Assembly (NCBI GenBank): GCA_910575105.1
Contig: CAJTDK010000004.1
Location: forward strand, 62,001 to 126,000
DNA length: 64,000 nucleotides
From: Lachnospiraceae bacterium
GTDB taxonomy: Bacteria; Bacillota; Clostridia; Lachnospirales; Lachnospiraceae
Reading direction: 5' to 3'
The position numbers and the translations under genes are program-made. Positions 36,301 through 45,231 of the stretch are shown here, in pieces. The notes under the pieces are model-generated. The model saw only the letters and a program-made list of their open reading frames with translations. It was not told the origin of the DNA and did no database searches. Numbering within the stretch: position 1 is the stretch's first letter; every line of letters starts with the position of its first letter.

Positions 36301-37898
36301 TTGATGCCGCGGATATCCGGGAGCTGGAGGGCAGGTATGCTGCCATCACCATGAGTATGTCCCAGGAGCTTCAGGATCTGGAGGAGCAGGAGCAAAAGGC
36401 TGCGAAGCGGTACCAGAGTGCATCTGATGAGCTTATGCAGCTCGGGGAGAAGTACGGCCTTAAGCCGGATGACTGGAAGAACGTTACCTACAGCCGCAAG
36501 GAGGAGCAGCATCAGGAGAGCATGCAAAAGATCAGGCGGGAAAAGATCGCGCAGAAGCAGCGTCTCTGGAATGAGGAGGACAAAAAGATCGCCCTGACGC
36601 TTCAGAGAAGGGACGACCGGAAAAAAGAGATGCTTAAGGAATGTGGACAGGATACGCCGCTTTCCGAAGACAAGATCCAGAATCTGGATTTTGCCGCCAG
36701 AAAAAATAAGCTGATTTATGAGAAAAATGAGCTCCACCGTCAGGGCGAGGGCTTTAAGGAACGGATGAAAAGCTATGACGAGAACCTGACGGCGCTCTCT
36801 GAGTATAGTGATTTCAAGATCGCCGCTGAGGTAAAATGGGAGCAGGACTTCGGCGCCATGGACGGCCGGAAGCTGCGTGATTTTAAAGGAATACTCATCA
36901 GAGATTACAACCAGAGGATGAGAAAAAGACAGGAGGAGAAAGAGCGCCTTACCCATGTGCTCAACCGTGTTGTGCGGCTGGAGGACTTCCAGGAGGATTT
37001 CTATAAGAAGCCTTTAGAGGCCATGCTTGAGCTTACCGATGATGCTTCGCAGGTACTTTTGCAGCTTTCCACAACGATACAGTCTTATAACAGCCTGATG
37101 GAGAAGCTTAAGGTGGATGTGTCGCTGGTAGAGCAGGAGAAGGAGAACATCGCGGGGCTTTTGGAGGATTATGTGAAGGAGGTTCACCGAAATCTGGGTA
37201 AGATCGACTGCAATTCTACGATCACCATCCGCAGCCGTCCGGTGAAGATGTTAAAGATCCTGCTTCCGGAGTGGGAGGAGAATGAGAACCTATACCGTAT
37301 CCGTCTGCAGGATATGATCGATAAGGTGACCCAGAAGGGTCTGGAGCTGTTTGAGAAGAATGAAAATGCCCAAGAATATTTCGGTATCCAGATCACAACG
37401 AAGAACCTATACGATACAGTCGTCGGTATCGGAAATGTGCAGATACGCCTCTATAAGATCGAGGAGCAGCGGGAATATCCCATTACCTGGGCAGAGGTGG
37501 CGAGAAACTCCGGCGGCGAGGGCTTTTTGTCGGCATTTGTCATACTCTCAAGCCTTCTTTATTATATGCGCAGGGACGATACAGACATCTTTGCGGACAG
37601 GAATGAAGGCAAGGTGCTGATTATGGACAACCCATTTGCTCAGACTAACGCAGCCCATCTGCTTAAGCCGCTGATGGATGTGGCGGAAAAGACCAATACC
37701 CAGATGATCTGCCTGACCGGGCTTAGCGGGGAATCTATCTACAACCGGTTTGACAATATTTATGTGCTGAATCTGATCGCGGCGGGCCTCAGGGGCGGCA
37801 TGCAGTATCTGCGGGCGGACCATATGCGGGGGGATGAACCGGATACGATGGTGCTATCGCAGATTGAAGTGATCGAGCAGCAGGAGTTGGTGTTTTAA
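33375..37898 (+). CDS. jetC: Wadjet SMC-like ATPase JetC
   Basis: 1507-residue SMC/MukB-like protein. Walker A 'NGGGKSVLVQ' lies near residues 39-48. Long coiled coils rich in Glu, Lys and Arg span about 230-1000 and 1030-1290, with a non-coiled hinge-like part around 640-760. The ABC signature 'NSGGEGF' is near 1378 and Walker B 'KVLIMDNPF' near 1413. JetC extrudes DNA loops with ATP, and the complex recognises small closed circles, so plasmids are destroyed. The gene is intact with no frameshift, and the four-gene set seems functional. Confidence 0.9.
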   Translation: MSKIQTVRLINIGYNNNAMRISDECFHMNGESTLLSLRNGGGKSVLVQMMTAPFVHKRYRDTKDRPFESYFTTNKPSFILVEWALDNQAGFVLTGMMVRRSQDTSEGNNENLEMVNLVCEYSGPCEQDIHHLPVVKKEKKEMILKNYADCRQLFEGYKRDRSRKFFCYDMTNAAQSRQYFEKLKEYQIHYKEWETIIKKVNLKESGLSELFSDCRDEKGLVEKWFLDAVESKLNKEKNRMKEFQDTLEKYVGQYKENKSSIRRYDTIQKFKEEAVRIREQAREYQRAEEEKGEQENLVACFIAQLNRLHEETHKELLQTQEQEDEVLRQMERVEYERLSSEIHRLDKECRFHISSRDMLDSEKEGLEHEVERIERKLNLLFCAKQEKILKEEEDELEYIRQRLQVVRKKEEDLGPERNYLGYILRRWYESLLEKNKKEYGQNEKDCRRLLEELIRERVKLSDLGQKLYDNASREGALKSRTGFYDDREDEFNQRYGEELARNILGEYEPGMLDIKQASYEKALSEETRKRLGMRKQQEQEREKAKSMERSLEDMRTDKIKKSAGFSQQKKIREDYEKELEDRRVILRYLNLEDSLLFEREEILRVSERKLLEIDGVRRNLEKEEDALQKEYQRLTQGKVLELSEELKTGFEELGIHVVYGMEWLKKNGYSKRRNQELVRSNPFLPYALILSEQELGKLAESGKELYTSTPIPIVLRETLEEGRESDGGGVQVFSGVSFYVFFNENLLDEEKLSLLVQEKERQIQKKQEALSIRRTEYKEYFERQEQLRNQRVNKLNWEQNEKAIKKLETEIGTLEDEIRKTSGSLSKLKDEVEKRDQDIRRAEKEIERQKRRLEDFHRLYQAYEAYEASRRELEKCRQEREKLEERQKLARNQEQRLLDEQRTKEAKKDSLAREQEKICENIRRYERYQSLPANAVKPKILRDGNAQAWAKFQKDAGEDGNKTGDDEAADIDSADIDAADIRELEGRYAAITMSMSQELQDLEEQEQKAAKRYQSASDELMQLGEKYGLKPDDWKNVTYSRKEEQHQESMQKIRREKIAQKQRLWNEEDKKIALTLQRRDDRKKEMLKECGQDTPLSEDKIQNLDFAARKNKLIYEKNELHRQGEGFKERMKSYDENLTALSEYSDFKIAAEVKWEQDFGAMDGRKLRDFKGILIRDYNQRMRKRQEEKERLTHVLNRVVRLEDFQEDFYKKPLEAMLELTDDASQVLLQLSTTIQSYNSLMEKLKVDVSLVEQEKENIAGLLEDYVKEVHRNLGKIDCNSTITIRSRPVKMLKILLPEWEENENLYRIRLQDMIDKVTQKGLELFEKNENAQEYFGIQITTKNLYDTVVGIGNVQIRLYKIEEQREYPITWAEVARNSGGEGFLSAFVILSSLLYYMRRDDTDIFADRNEGKVLIMDNPFAQTNAAHLLKPLMDVAEKTNTQMICLTGLSGESIYNRFDNIYVLNLIAAGLRGGMQYLRADHMRGDEPDTMVLSQIEVIEQQELVF

Positions 37899-37914
37899 GC
37901 AGGCTTTGCGTTGG

Positions 37915-37964
37915 AAAAACCCCTGGACGGCCTTGGATAAAGGGCTGGTTTCAGGGGTTTTTAT
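37915..37964 (+). terminator. Terminator after the Wadjet operon
   Basis: AAAAACCCCTG (37915-37925) pairs with CAGGGGTTTTT (37952-37962), a bidirectional-looking terminator between jetC and the convergent gene. Confidence 0.75.
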
Positions 37965-37999
37965 CTGCACAGGAGATGACCGGGCGCGGATAGGGAGAA

Positions 38000-38029
38000 C
38001 TTATTCCTCGAGAATTAATGCAATAATAT
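38000..38029. repeat. Intergenic palindromic repeat, copy C (single arm)
   Basis: About 30 bp whose reverse complement nearly repeats the left arm of copy B, including TTGCATTAATTCTCGAG. No second arm is visible nearby, so this is a fragment. Confidence 0.6.
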
Positions 38030-38046
38030 GCCGGTGCTTTGCCGGA

Positions 38047-39312
38047 TCAGGTCAGCTCCGCGATCCTTGAGACGCCCACGTAGATTTCTGATATTTTGTA
38101 CCAGGTGGGGTAATCCACGATTCCGGTCTGGGGAAGCCCGAACACGGACTGGAATACCCGGACGGCCTGGGCGGTCTTAGGGCCGTAGATGCCGTCGGCA
38201 GCGATCTTCGGGATCGCAGGATAGGAGCCGGCGATGACAGCAAGCTGCTCCTGCATCTGCCGTACCTTGCTGCCGGTGGAACCCTGGGTCAGGTTATAGC
38301 CGGGCCAGGATGAAGGTATGCCGGAGATGGCCTCGGCAGTATTGATGTACATATTATCCCCGTAGTAGTAGCGGAGGATCTGGATGGGGGTGTAGCCTTG
38401 GTCGCCTAAGGACTTGGACCCCCACTGAGTCATCCAGTTCGGACACTGCACCTGCCGCCCGTCACAGTACTGCGTAAGAATCGGCTGGCGGACATTAGGT
38501 CTTGACAGGTAATTTGGAAACAGCTCATCTACGATGACAGAGATCGTATCATAGATATTGCGGTTCGGGATCCATTTGTGGTCAAAGGCGGTGGAGGAGG
38601 TGATGGTGAAGTCATACCCCTTGTTCCTGTACCATTCCGTGTAGACCCGGTTCAGTGTAAATGACATGATCGCCAGTACATTTGCCCGGATGGTATCGGC
38701 GGGCCAGGTGGCGTAGATTTCGCTGGAGGCTACATTTTTGATGTAGTCTTTATATTTTACATAATAATCCTTGGCGGTGGAATCCCTGGGGCTTCCGTCG
38801 TGAACGACGATGTATTCGGGGATCACCACGCGGTTCAATACGATCTCGCCGGTTTCTGTGACAGGCTTTATTTCATCTTCCGGAATTTTCGGAGGATATG
38901 TCCCGTATAATGTATGTGCAGGGATGACAAATACTTCCTCTGCCCCTTCGTCTGTTGTAACCGGGCGCATCCGGATATTCTGGAGCGCTTTGATGGTGGG
39001 GAGGATCTCGGCGCCGGCCACGCTGACAGGCTCATAGCCTGGAGCAGTCACGTCGATGGTGTATTCCGCGTAAGGCTGGATCTCATTGTCAGGATCCAGG
39101 CTGTATTCCAGGGGCGGGGCATCAAGGTCGATGGTCTCTGTCTGGCCGGAAGAATCGGTGGTAAGCTGTTCCAACTGGCTGTCAGGCACACCGGTATAAG
39201 AGATGCTTATACTGGCGTCAGCGATCGGGGATGAGGTGACCTCAGAGGTAAGGTTTATCTGAAGCTGGCCCTTATCCGAAGTGTCTGTAGTGGAAGAATT
39301 AGGTGTAGGCAT
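38047..39312 (-). CDS. SpoIID-like and peptidoglycan-binding domain protein
   Basis: 421-residue protein. The N-terminal third (about 1-110) looks like a carboxypeptidase-regulatory-type beta domain ('ASISISYTGVPDSQLEQL'). The middle (about 140-310) resembles the SpoIID/LytB-type region, with 'NVASSEIYATWP' and 'ANVLAIMSFTLNRVYTEWY'. The C-terminus (about 345-410) is a PG_binding_1 repeat ('GSTGSKVRQMQEQL', 'DGIYGPKTAQAVRVFQ'). The protein likely acts on or anchors to peptidoglycan, perhaps in sporulation. No signal peptide is clear from the ATG at 39312, which has GAGG upstream; the longer frame to 39756 lacks support. Proposed role is inference. Confidence 0.7.
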   Translation of the reverse strand: MPTPNSSTTDTSDKGQLQINLTSEVTSSPIADASISISYTGVPDSQLEQLTTDSSGQTETIDLDAPPLEYSLDPDNEIQPYAEYTIDVTAPGYEPVSVAGAEILPTIKALQNIRMRPVTTDEGAEEVFVIPAHTLYGTYPPKIPEDEIKPVTETGEIVLNRVVIPEYIVVHDGSPRDSTAKDYYVKYKDYIKNVASSEIYATWPADTIRANVLAIMSFTLNRVYTEWYRNKGYDFTITSSTAFDHKWIPNRNIYDTISVIVDELFPNYLSRPNVRQPILTQYCDGRQVQCPNWMTQWGSKSLGDQGYTPIQILRYYYGDNMYINTAEAISGIPSSWPGYNLTQGSTGSKVRQMQEQLAVIAGSYPAIPKIAADGIYGPKTAQAVRVFQSVFGLPQTGIVDYPTWYKISEIYVGVSRIAELT

Positions 39313-39398
39313 AAAGCAAACCTCGAAAAAGACTATATCAGTATCAGCATATTCCGGGAAAAGGGAAGGTGTGCGAAGATGGGGACGGATTTTTTTGA

Positions 39399-39427
39399 TT
39401 GCTATTTGGGCGGCATGTCCGTATAAT
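39399..39427 (+). promoter_or_regulatory. Sigma-A promoter of the transglutaminase-like gene
   Basis: TTGCTA (39399-39404), 17-bp spacer, TATAAT (39422-39427), 32 bp before the gene start. Confidence 0.6.
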
Positions 39428-39459
39428 AAAAGAGAATATTTTGTCGAAAGGAAGCGGTT

Positions 39460-40671
39460 ATGGGACAGGTAAAACGAAAAAAGAAAAAAAAGCACGGATG
39501 TCTCTGGACGATATTCTGGGTATTGTTTGTCCTGATCCTGGCGGAGATTGCGGCAGGAGCAGTGATATACCGGGATAAGATCACGGAGGAGGTGAAAGAC
39601 CGCCTGGCTCCGGACGTGCCTTATCAGGAAGTCAGCATAGAAGAAGCGGATATTAAGCAGAAGTATTACTACGGGCAGCTTGAGAAAGAGGAAAAGACAG
39701 TATATAAGGAGATCCTGCAGGGCATACAGGACCTTTCCCCGGAAATTTACATACATTCTTCGGACGCCAGACGTACCAATGAGATCTTTGAGAGCGTGTT
39801 AAGGGACAGCCCGGACGTGTTCTGGTGCGACGGGACGGCAAAGACGACACATTACGAGGGCAGGGAAGAGTACACGGTCCTGGAGCCGGTCTACGGCTGT
39901 ACGCCGGAGGAAAAAGAGGAACGCCAGGCACAGATTGAAGAGGAGGCAGAGAAGTGTCTGTCGGAGATCTCCTCATACGCGTCGGATTACGATAAGATCC
40001 TCTATGTATTTGAATATATTGTGAATACGGTGGAATATGATGCAACGGCGGAGGACAACCAGAATATCTACAGCGTATTTGCCCACAAGCGCTCAGTATG
40101 CGCAGGATATTCCAAGGCGGCGCAGTATCTTTTGGAGCGGCTGGATGTGTTCTGTACGTATGTGACCGGAGTGGTCAGAAGCGGGGAGAACCACGCCTGG
40201 AACCTGGTCATCTGCGAGGGAGATTACTACTACGTCGATACGACATGGGGGGATCCGGTATTTTTAAGCTCTGCGGAGGCTATAGACAATGATTATATCA
40301 GCTATGATTATCTTTGCTGCAATGACCAGGAGCTTTTAAAGACCCACAAGCCGGATGCGGATATCCGCCTTCCGGAGTGTACGAAGATGGATTACAATTA
40401 TTATGTGGTAAATGGCTTATATTACGGGGAGTACGACAGCAAGCAGGTGCTTCAGGAGATGAATGATACGATCGCGGCAAAGGAGAATCCTTCCGTGTTC
40501 AAATTCGCGGACGATGAAAGCTACGAGGAGGCTCACAGCGGCATCTTCGGCAAGCTGATCGATAAGGCGGCGCAGAATCTTGCCAAACAGTATGACTTAG
40601 GACAGGTGAAGTACACCTACATGGATGATCCGGAGCTGAATAAGATCGTCATCTACTGGCAGTATGAGTAA
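39460..40671 (+). CDS. Membrane-anchored transglutaminase-like protein
   Basis: 403-residue protein with a basic N-terminus, one transmembrane anchor (about 14-36) and an extracytoplasmic transglutaminase-like domain. The Cys-His-Asp triad is readable: Cys in 'RSVCAGYSKA' (near 214), His in 'GENHAWNLV', Asp in 'YVDTTWGDP'. Such proteins are usually peptidases or cell-wall amidase-like enzymes rather than cross-linkers. There is a good promoter and GAAAGG site; it appears monocistronic. The biological substrate is unknown. Confidence 0.82.
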   Translation: MGQVKRKKKKKHGCLWTIFWVLFVLILAEIAAGAVIYRDKITEEVKDRLAPDVPYQEVSIEEADIKQKYYYGQLEKEEKTVYKEILQGIQDLSPEIYIHSSDARRTNEIFESVLRDSPDVFWCDGTAKTTHYEGREEYTVLEPVYGCTPEEKEERQAQIEEEAEKCLSEISSYASDYDKILYVFEYIVNTVEYDATAEDNQNIYSVFAHKRSVCAGYSKAAQYLLERLDVFCTYVTGVVRSGENHAWNLVICEGDYYYVDTTWGDPVFLSSAEAIDNDYISYDYLCCNDQELLKTHKPDADIRLPECTKMDYNYYVVNGLYYGEYDSKQVLQEMNDTIAAKENPSVFKFADDESYEEAHSGIFGKLIDKAAQNLAKQYDLGQVKYTYMDDPELNKIVIYWQYE

Positions 40672-40694
40672 GTAGGCATTTCCCAAATTGATGG

Positions 40695-40723
40695 TTGAAA
40701 ATCACAGGCAGATGTAGTATAAT
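40695..40723 (+). promoter_or_regulatory. Sigma-A promoter of carAB
   Basis: TTGAAA (40695-40700), 17-bp spacer, TATAAT (40718-40723). It gives a leader of about 130 nt that contains an attenuator. Confidence 0.7.
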
Positions 40724-40809
40724 CTTTACAATTTGGAAGGACATATGTCGCTGATCACGGAGTGAAGGGTAATCGATATATCTGTCCGGGGCAACGGAGT
40801 TAACAACAG

Positions 40810-40841
40810 GGCGGTTGTGCATGCACATACTGCCTTTTTTA
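40810..40841 (+). terminator. Attenuator in the carAB leader
   Basis: GGC...GTTGTG (40810-40819) pairs with CACA..AC.GCC (40824-40834) with one bulged T, directly followed by TTTTTT (40835-40840), 20 bp before carA. A terminator inside the leader implies regulated readthrough, probably by pyrimidines or arginine. A PyrR-binding loop was looked for and not convincingly found. Confidence 0.65.
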
Positions 40842-40861
40842 TGGAAGGAAACGGGTGGATG

Positions 40862-41932
40862 ATGAAAGCATTTCTTATTTTGGAAGACGGAACAGTATTT
40901 GCCGGAACCAGTATCGGTTCAACAAAAGAGGCAGTCAGCGAGATCGTCTTTAACACCTCTATGACGGGATATCTGGAGGTGCTCACAGACCCTTCTTATG
41001 CAGGGCAGGCGGTAGCGATGACCTATCCCTTGATCGGAAATTACGGGATCACGCCGGATATGGAGTCGGAACGGGCATGGCCTAAAGGCTACATTGTGCG
41101 GGAGCTGTCAAGGATACCAAGCAATTTCCGGAGTGAGGGGACGATTCAGGATTTTCTGGAAAAGCAGGATATCCCGGGGATCGCCGGGATCGATACGCGG
41201 GCATTGACGAAGATCTTGCGGGAGAAGGGAACCATGAACGGGATGATCACGGTCAATGCAGATTATGATCTGGATGAGATCCTTCCCCGGCTGAAGGGCT
41301 ACCGCGTAGGGGATGTGGTGGCGGAGACGACCTGCAGGAAGCCTTACACGATAGCAGGCAGCGGGCCGAAGGTGGCGCTTATGGACTTCGGGGCGAAGAA
41401 GAATATCGCCAGGTCGCTTAACTGGCGTGGGTGTGCGGTTACCGTGTATCCGGCGTTTACCCCGGCAGAGGAGATCATCGCTTCGGCGCCGGACGGCATC
41501 ATGCTGTCTAACGGGCCGGGCGACCCGGAGGAATGCGCGGCTGTTATTGAAGAGATCAAGAAGCTCTATGACACGGACATTCCAATCTTTGCCATCTGTC
41601 TCGGCCATCAGCTTATGGCGCTGGCCAACGGCGCGAAGACTTACAAGCTAAAATACGGACACCGGGGCGGGAACCATCCGGTCAAGGATTTAAGCAACGG
41701 AAGAGTATATATTTCCGCCCAGAACCACGGGTATGCGGTGGATGCCGCTACCCTTGACGCCTCGGTGGCCAAAGAGGCGTTCGTCAATGTCAACGACGGG
41801 ACCAATGAAGGATTTTCCTATGTGGGGAAGAATATTTTCACGGTGCAGTTCCACCCGGAGGCATGTCCGGGCCCCCAGGATTCAGGGTATCTGTTTGACC
41901 GGTTTATGGATATGATGAAAGGAGCGAGATAA
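40862..41932 (+). CDS. carA: Carbamoyl-phosphate synthase small subunit
   Basis: 356-residue glutaminase subunit that releases ammonia from glutamine for carbamoyl phosphate synthesis (pyrimidine and arginine pathways). The class I amidotransferase domain is C-terminal: nucleophile Cys in 'FAICLGHQLMALA', and His/Glu in 'QFHPEACPGP'. The N-terminal domain begins 'MKAFLILEDGTVF', the standard start. ATG at 40862 is used; an adjacent ATG at 40859 is equally compatible with the GGAAGGAA site. The stop overlaps the carB start (TAATG). Confidence 0.95.
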   Translation: MKAFLILEDGTVFAGTSIGSTKEAVSEIVFNTSMTGYLEVLTDPSYAGQAVAMTYPLIGNYGITPDMESERAWPKGYIVRELSRIPSNFRSEGTIQDFLEKQDIPGIAGIDTRALTKILREKGTMNGMITVNADYDLDEILPRLKGYRVGDVVAETTCRKPYTIAGSGPKVALMDFGAKKNIARSLNWRGCAVTVYPAFTPAEEIIASAPDGIMLSNGPGDPEECAAVIEEIKKLYDTDIPIFAICLGHQLMALANGAKTYKLKYGHRGGNHPVKDLSNGRVYISAQNHGYAVDAATLDASVAKEAFVNVNDGTNEGFSYVGKNIFTVQFHPEACPGPQDSGYLFDRFMDMMKGAR

Positions 41933-44900
41933 TGCCAAGAAATAATGAAATCAAAAAAGTGTTAGTGATCGGCTCCGGTCCTATCGTCATCGGGCAGGCG
42001 GCGGAATTTGACTATGCAGGAACCCAGGCGTGCCGTTCTCTCAAGGAAGAGGGGCTTGAGGTGGTGCTCCTTAACTCCAATCCGGCTACGATCATGACGG
42101 ACAAGGATATTGCGGACCGGGTCTACATCGAGCCTCTTACCGTGGAGGTGGTGGAGCAGCTTGTCTTAAAGGAAAAGCCGGACAGCGTACTGCCTACCCT
42201 GGGCGGGCAGGCGGCTCTTAATCTCGCCATGGAGCTTGAGGAGAATGGATTTTTAAGAAGGAATAATGTGCGCCTGATCGGCACGACTTCTGAGACGATC
42301 AAGAAGGCGGAAGACCGGCTGGAATTTAAGACAACGATGGAGAAGATCGGCGAGCCGTGCGCGGCTTCTCTTGTGGTGGAGAGCGTGGAGGAGGGCGTGA
42401 GGTTCGCGGAAAAGATCGGCTATCCCGTAGTGCTTAGGCCTGCCTATACCCTGGGCGGAAGCGGCGGCGGCATCGCGAAGAACCGGGGACAGCTTATGGA
42501 GATCTTAGAAAACGGGCTTCGTCTTTCTCGTGTGGGGCAGGTGCTCGTGGAGCGCTGCATTGCGGGCTGGAAAGAGATCGAGTACGAGGTGATGCGGGAT
42601 GGCGCGGGCAACTGTATCACCGTGTGTAATATGGAAAATATCGACCCTGTAGGCGTCCATACGGGGGACAGTATCGTCGTTGCGCCCTCGCAGACTCTGG
42701 GGGACAAGGAATACCAGATGCTGCGTACTTCTGCCCTGAATATTATCAGCGAGCTGAATATCACCGGCGGGTGCAACGTGCAGTATGCCCTCCACCCGGA
42801 GACCTTCGAGTATTGTGTCATCGAGGTCAATCCCCGGGTCAGCCGTTCCTCGGCGCTGGCATCCAAGGCGACGGGCTATCCGATCGCAAAGGTGGCGGCA
42901 AAGATCGCCCTGGGATATACGCTGGATGAGATTAAAAATGCAGTAACGAAGAAGACCTACGCAAGCTTCGAGCCTATGCTTGATTATTGCGTGGTCAAGA
43001 TCCCGCGACTCCCCTTTGACAAATTTATCAGTGCCAAGCGGACGCTGACAACCCAGATGAAGGCCACCGGAGAGGTGATGAGCATCTGCGATAATTTTGA
43101 AGGGGCGCTGATGAAGGCGATCCGTTCCTTGGAGCAGCACGTGGACAGCCTGATGTCCTACGACTACTCACATTTGCCGCAGGAGGAGCTTTTGGAGGAG
43201 CTGGCGGTGGTGGATGACCGCAGGATCTGGAAGATCGCAGAGGCGCTCCGGCGGGGGATAAGCTACGATGAGATCCATGAGATCTCACAGATCGACAAAT
43301 GGTTCATCGATAAGCTTGCAGTCCTTGTGGAGATGGAGGCGCGTCTTAAGAAAGAGCCTCTGACCAGGGAGCTTCTTAAGGAAGCTAAGCGGATAGAGTT
43401 CCCGGATCAGGTGATCGCACAGCTTGCAGGAAAGACAGCTCAGGAGATCAGCAATATGCGTTATGCTGATGGCATCACTGCTTCTTATAAGATGGTGGAT
43501 ACCTGTGCGGCGGAGTTCGCGGCGCAGACGCCTTACTATTACTCGGTGTACGGCAGTGAGAATGAGGTGGAAAAGACCTCTGGCAGAAAGAAGGTGCTGG
43601 TTCTTGGCTCCGGCCCGATCCGCATCGGGCAGGGGATCGAGTTCGACTTCTGTTCTGTGCACTGTACCTGGGCATTTTCCAGGGAGGGGTACGAGACGAT
43701 TATCGTCAATAATAATCCGGAGACGGTGAGCACGGATTTTGATATCGCGGACAAGCTTTACTTTGAGCCGCTGACGCCGGAGGATGTAAGGAGTATCGTT
43801 GATCTGGAAAGACCCGACGGGGCGGTGGTGCAGTTCGGCGGGCAGACAGCCATCAAACTGACGGAGTCGCTGATGAAGATGGGAGTTCCGATCCTCGGCA
43901 CTTCTGCGGAGAATGTAGACGCTGCGGAGGATCGGGAGCTGTTTGATGAGATCCTGGAAAAATGCGGGATACCAAGACCTGCAGGCGGCACAGTATTTAC
44001 CGCAGAGGAGGCGAAGAAGGTGGCCGATGAGCTGGGCTATCCGGTGCTGGTGCGCCCCTCCTACGTGCTTGGCGGCCAGGGAATGCAGATCGCCATCAAT
44101 GACCATGACATCGAAGAGTTTATCGGTATCATCAACCGGATCGCCCAGGATCATCCGATCCTGGTAGACAAATATCTCCAGGGCAAGGAGATCGAGGTCG
44201 ACGCAGTGTGCGACGGGGAAGATATCCTGATTCCGGGAATTATGGAGCATATCGAGCGGGCGGGCATTCATTCGGGCGACAGTATTTCCGTGTATCCGGC
44301 CCGGAGCATTTCCGAAAAGACGAAGCGGACTATCGAGGAATATACAAAGAAGCTGGCAAGGTCGCTTCATGTCATAGGATTGATCAATATTCAGTTTATC
44401 GTGTGCGGGGAAGAGGTGTATGTGATCGAGGTTAATCCCCGTTCCAGCCGGACGGTTCCTTATATCAGCAAGGTGACGGGCATACCGGTAGTTTCGCTGG
44501 CGGCGAAGGTGATCATCGGCGGAAAGATCAGAGAGCTTGGCTATACGCCGGGACTTGCGCCGGAGGCGGACTACTTTGCGGTCAAGATGCCGGTATTTTC
44601 CTTCGAGAAGATCCGCGGCGCGGATATCAGCCTGGGGCCGGAGATGAAATCGACGGGAGAATGTCTTGGTATTGCGAAGACATTCGATGAGGCGCTTTAT
44701 AAAGCGTTCTTAGGAGCGGGTATCAAGCTGCCGAAGCATAAGAACATGATCATCACAGTCCGGGACGAGGACAAGGAGAAGGCAGTGGAGATCGGGCGGA
44801 GGTTTGAACGGATCGGATACCGTATCTTTGCCACAAGAGGAACTGCGCAGGCCATGAAGGCGGCAGGCGTCAGGGCGAACGCGGTCAGTAAGATCGAACA

Positions 44901-45132
44901 GGAGTCACCGAACCTGATGGATCTGATCCTCGGGCACAAGATCGATTTGATCATCGACACACCGCCTCAGGGCGCGGAGCGTGCGAAGGACGGCTTCGTG
45001 ATCCGCAGAAATGCTATTGAGACAGGGGTGAACGTGCTGACGGCCATTGATACGGCAGAGGCACTGATCGAGAGCCTGGAGAATACGAATATCCGGAAGC
45101 TGACGCTTATAGACATTGCTGCGGTGGGGTAA
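41932..45132 (+). CDS. carB: Carbamoyl-phosphate synthase large subunit
   Basis: 1066-residue synthetase, full length. Two tandem ATP-grasp halves: carboxyphosphate half about 1-400 ('LVIGSGPIVIGQAAEFDYAG') and carbamate kinase half about 550-935 ('LVLGSGPIRIGQGIEFDF'). They are joined by the oligomerisation domain and followed by the C-terminal MGS-like allosteric domain (about 936-1066) that binds UMP or ornithine. It forms a heterodimer with CarA and channels ammonia to carbamate and carbamoyl phosphate. It is translationally coupled to carA and followed by a strong terminator. Confidence 0.97.
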   Translation: MPRNNEIKKVLVIGSGPIVIGQAAEFDYAGTQACRSLKEEGLEVVLLNSNPATIMTDKDIADRVYIEPLTVEVVEQLVLKEKPDSVLPTLGGQAALNLAMELEENGFLRRNNVRLIGTTSETIKKAEDRLEFKTTMEKIGEPCAASLVVESVEEGVRFAEKIGYPVVLRPAYTLGGSGGGIAKNRGQLMEILENGLRLSRVGQVLVERCIAGWKEIEYEVMRDGAGNCITVCNMENIDPVGVHTGDSIVVAPSQTLGDKEYQMLRTSALNIISELNITGGCNVQYALHPETFEYCVIEVNPRVSRSSALASKATGYPIAKVAAKIALGYTLDEIKNAVTKKTYASFEPMLDYCVVKIPRLPFDKFISAKRTLTTQMKATGEVMSICDNFEGALMKAIRSLEQHVDSLMSYDYSHLPQEELLEELAVVDDRRIWKIAEALRRGISYDEIHEISQIDKWFIDKLAVLVEMEARLKKEPLTRELLKEAKRIEFPDQVIAQLAGKTAQEISNMRYADGITASYKMVDTCAAEFAAQTPYYYSVYGSENEVEKTSGRKKVLVLGSGPIRIGQGIEFDFCSVHCTWAFSREGYETIIVNNNPETVSTDFDIADKLYFEPLTPEDVRSIVDLERPDGAVVQFGGQTAIKLTESLMKMGVPILGTSAENVDAAEDRELFDEILEKCGIPRPAGGTVFTAEEAKKVADELGYPVLVRPSYVLGGQGMQIAINDHDIEEFIGIINRIAQDHPILVDKYLQGKEIEVDAVCDGEDILIPGIMEHIERAGIHSGDSISVYPARSISEKTKRTIEEYTKKLARSLHVIGLINIQFIVCGEEVYVIEVNPRSSRTVPYISKVTGIPVVSLAAKVIIGGKIRELGYTPGLAPEADYFAVKMPVFSFEKIRGADISLGPEMKSTGECLGIAKTFDEALYKAFLGAGIKLPKHKNMIITVRDEDKEKAVEIGRRFERIGYRIFATRGTAQAMKAAGVRANAVSKIEQESPNLMDLILGHKIDLIIDTPPQGAERAKDGFVIRRNAIETGVNVLTAIDTAEALIESLENTNIRKLTLIDIAAVG

Positions 45133-45231
45133 CCGGCTGACCTATGGGGCAGAGAGAGGATCAAAGCCGCTGCCGGTCACGGAGCGGACAGTGACTTGAA
45201 GCCGGCGGATATGGTGAAAATGAAATCGAAT

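Noticed and set aside
39313-39756. N-terminal extension of the peptidoglycan-binding protein to 39756
   Set aside because: The extra 148 residues look like read-through of a spacer, run antisense to the transglutaminase-like gene and its promoter, and lack a ribosome site.
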